Shown in pieces: positions 6,406 to 6,443 of a stretch of 6,443 bases of DNA; the first letter of the stretch is position 1; each line of letters starts with the position of its first letter. The notes beneath the pieces are model-generated. The model saw only the letters and a list, made by a program, of their open reading frames with translations. It did no database searches and was not told the origin of the DNA. The DNA is from Gammaproteobacteria bacterium. Its GTDB lineage: Bacteria > Pseudomonadota > Gammaproteobacteria > Porifericomitales > Porifericomitaceae. A program made the position numbers and the translations under genes. The stretch spans positions 1-6,443 of the forward strand of contig JAPPQA010000097.1 of assembly GCA_028817255.1 (NCBI GenBank). The letters are read 5' to 3'.

Positions 6406-6426
6406 ACTCCCCCCTTGAGGGGGAGT
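6406..6426. repeat. Inverted repeat ACTCCCCC / GGGGGAGT
   Basis: Eight perfect base pairs (6406-6413 with 6419-6426) enclose the loop CTTGA. This C-run/TTGA/G-run form recurs in many proteobacterial intergenic regions. There is no T-run after it, so a terminator is not supported. The window also begins with GGGGGAGT, the same as the right arm, which may be chance. Confidence 0.6.
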
Positions 6427-6443
6427 CGCAGCAGCCAAGCCGT

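Larger units (their letters stand above)
6286..6443. other. Non-coding right end with two hairpin repeats
   Basis: I see no gene in this stretch on either strand. It contains a pyrimidine-rich segment and two strong inverted repeats (6360-6380 and 6406-6426). The window ends 17 nt past the second one. Confidence 0.6.

Overview
The window is a compact, GC-rich housekeeping segment, most likely from a gammaproteobacterium. The gene order rplI–dnaB–alr–radA is typical of that class. The initiator tRNA closely resembles the E. coli one: it has the C1·A72 mismatch, three G:C pairs in the anticodon stem and an encoded CCA. The DnaB, RadA, Alr and L9 sequences are also proteobacterial in character. 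The genus cannot be named from this stretch alone.

Layout, left to right. Positions 1-87 are a short leader with no convincing promoter. A CNNM/CorC-type membrane transporter (88-1437, plus strand) is the only plus-strand gene. It converges on, and overlaps by 32 nt, a minus-strand cluster that reads right to left: initiator tRNA-fMet (6243-6167), rplI (6075-5524), dnaB (5255-3861), alr (3848-2763) and radA (2785-1406). dnaB, alr and radA are tightly packed: dnaB and alr are 12 nt apart, and alr and radA overlap by up to 23 nt. They are probably cotranscribed. rplI and dnaB are separated by a 268-nt spacer full of short repeats. The right end (6244-6443) holds the probable tRNA promoter and two strong hairpin repeats, with no gene.

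Together the cluster covers translation (initiator tRNA, L9), replication (DnaB helicase), peptidoglycan precursor supply (alanine racemase) and recombination or replication-fork repair (RadA). The convergent gene is a predicted divalent-cation transporter or regulator. No defence system, mobile element, CRISPR array or evident new multi-gene system is present.

The points worth a second look are modest. They are an acidic, proline-rich C-terminal tail on L9; loss of the usual GRVxMD arginine in alanine racemase; heavy use of TTG start codons; an initiator tRNA sitting where rpsF/rpsR would normally be expected; and a rplI–dnaB spacer built from a palindrome plus two tandem-repeat arrays.
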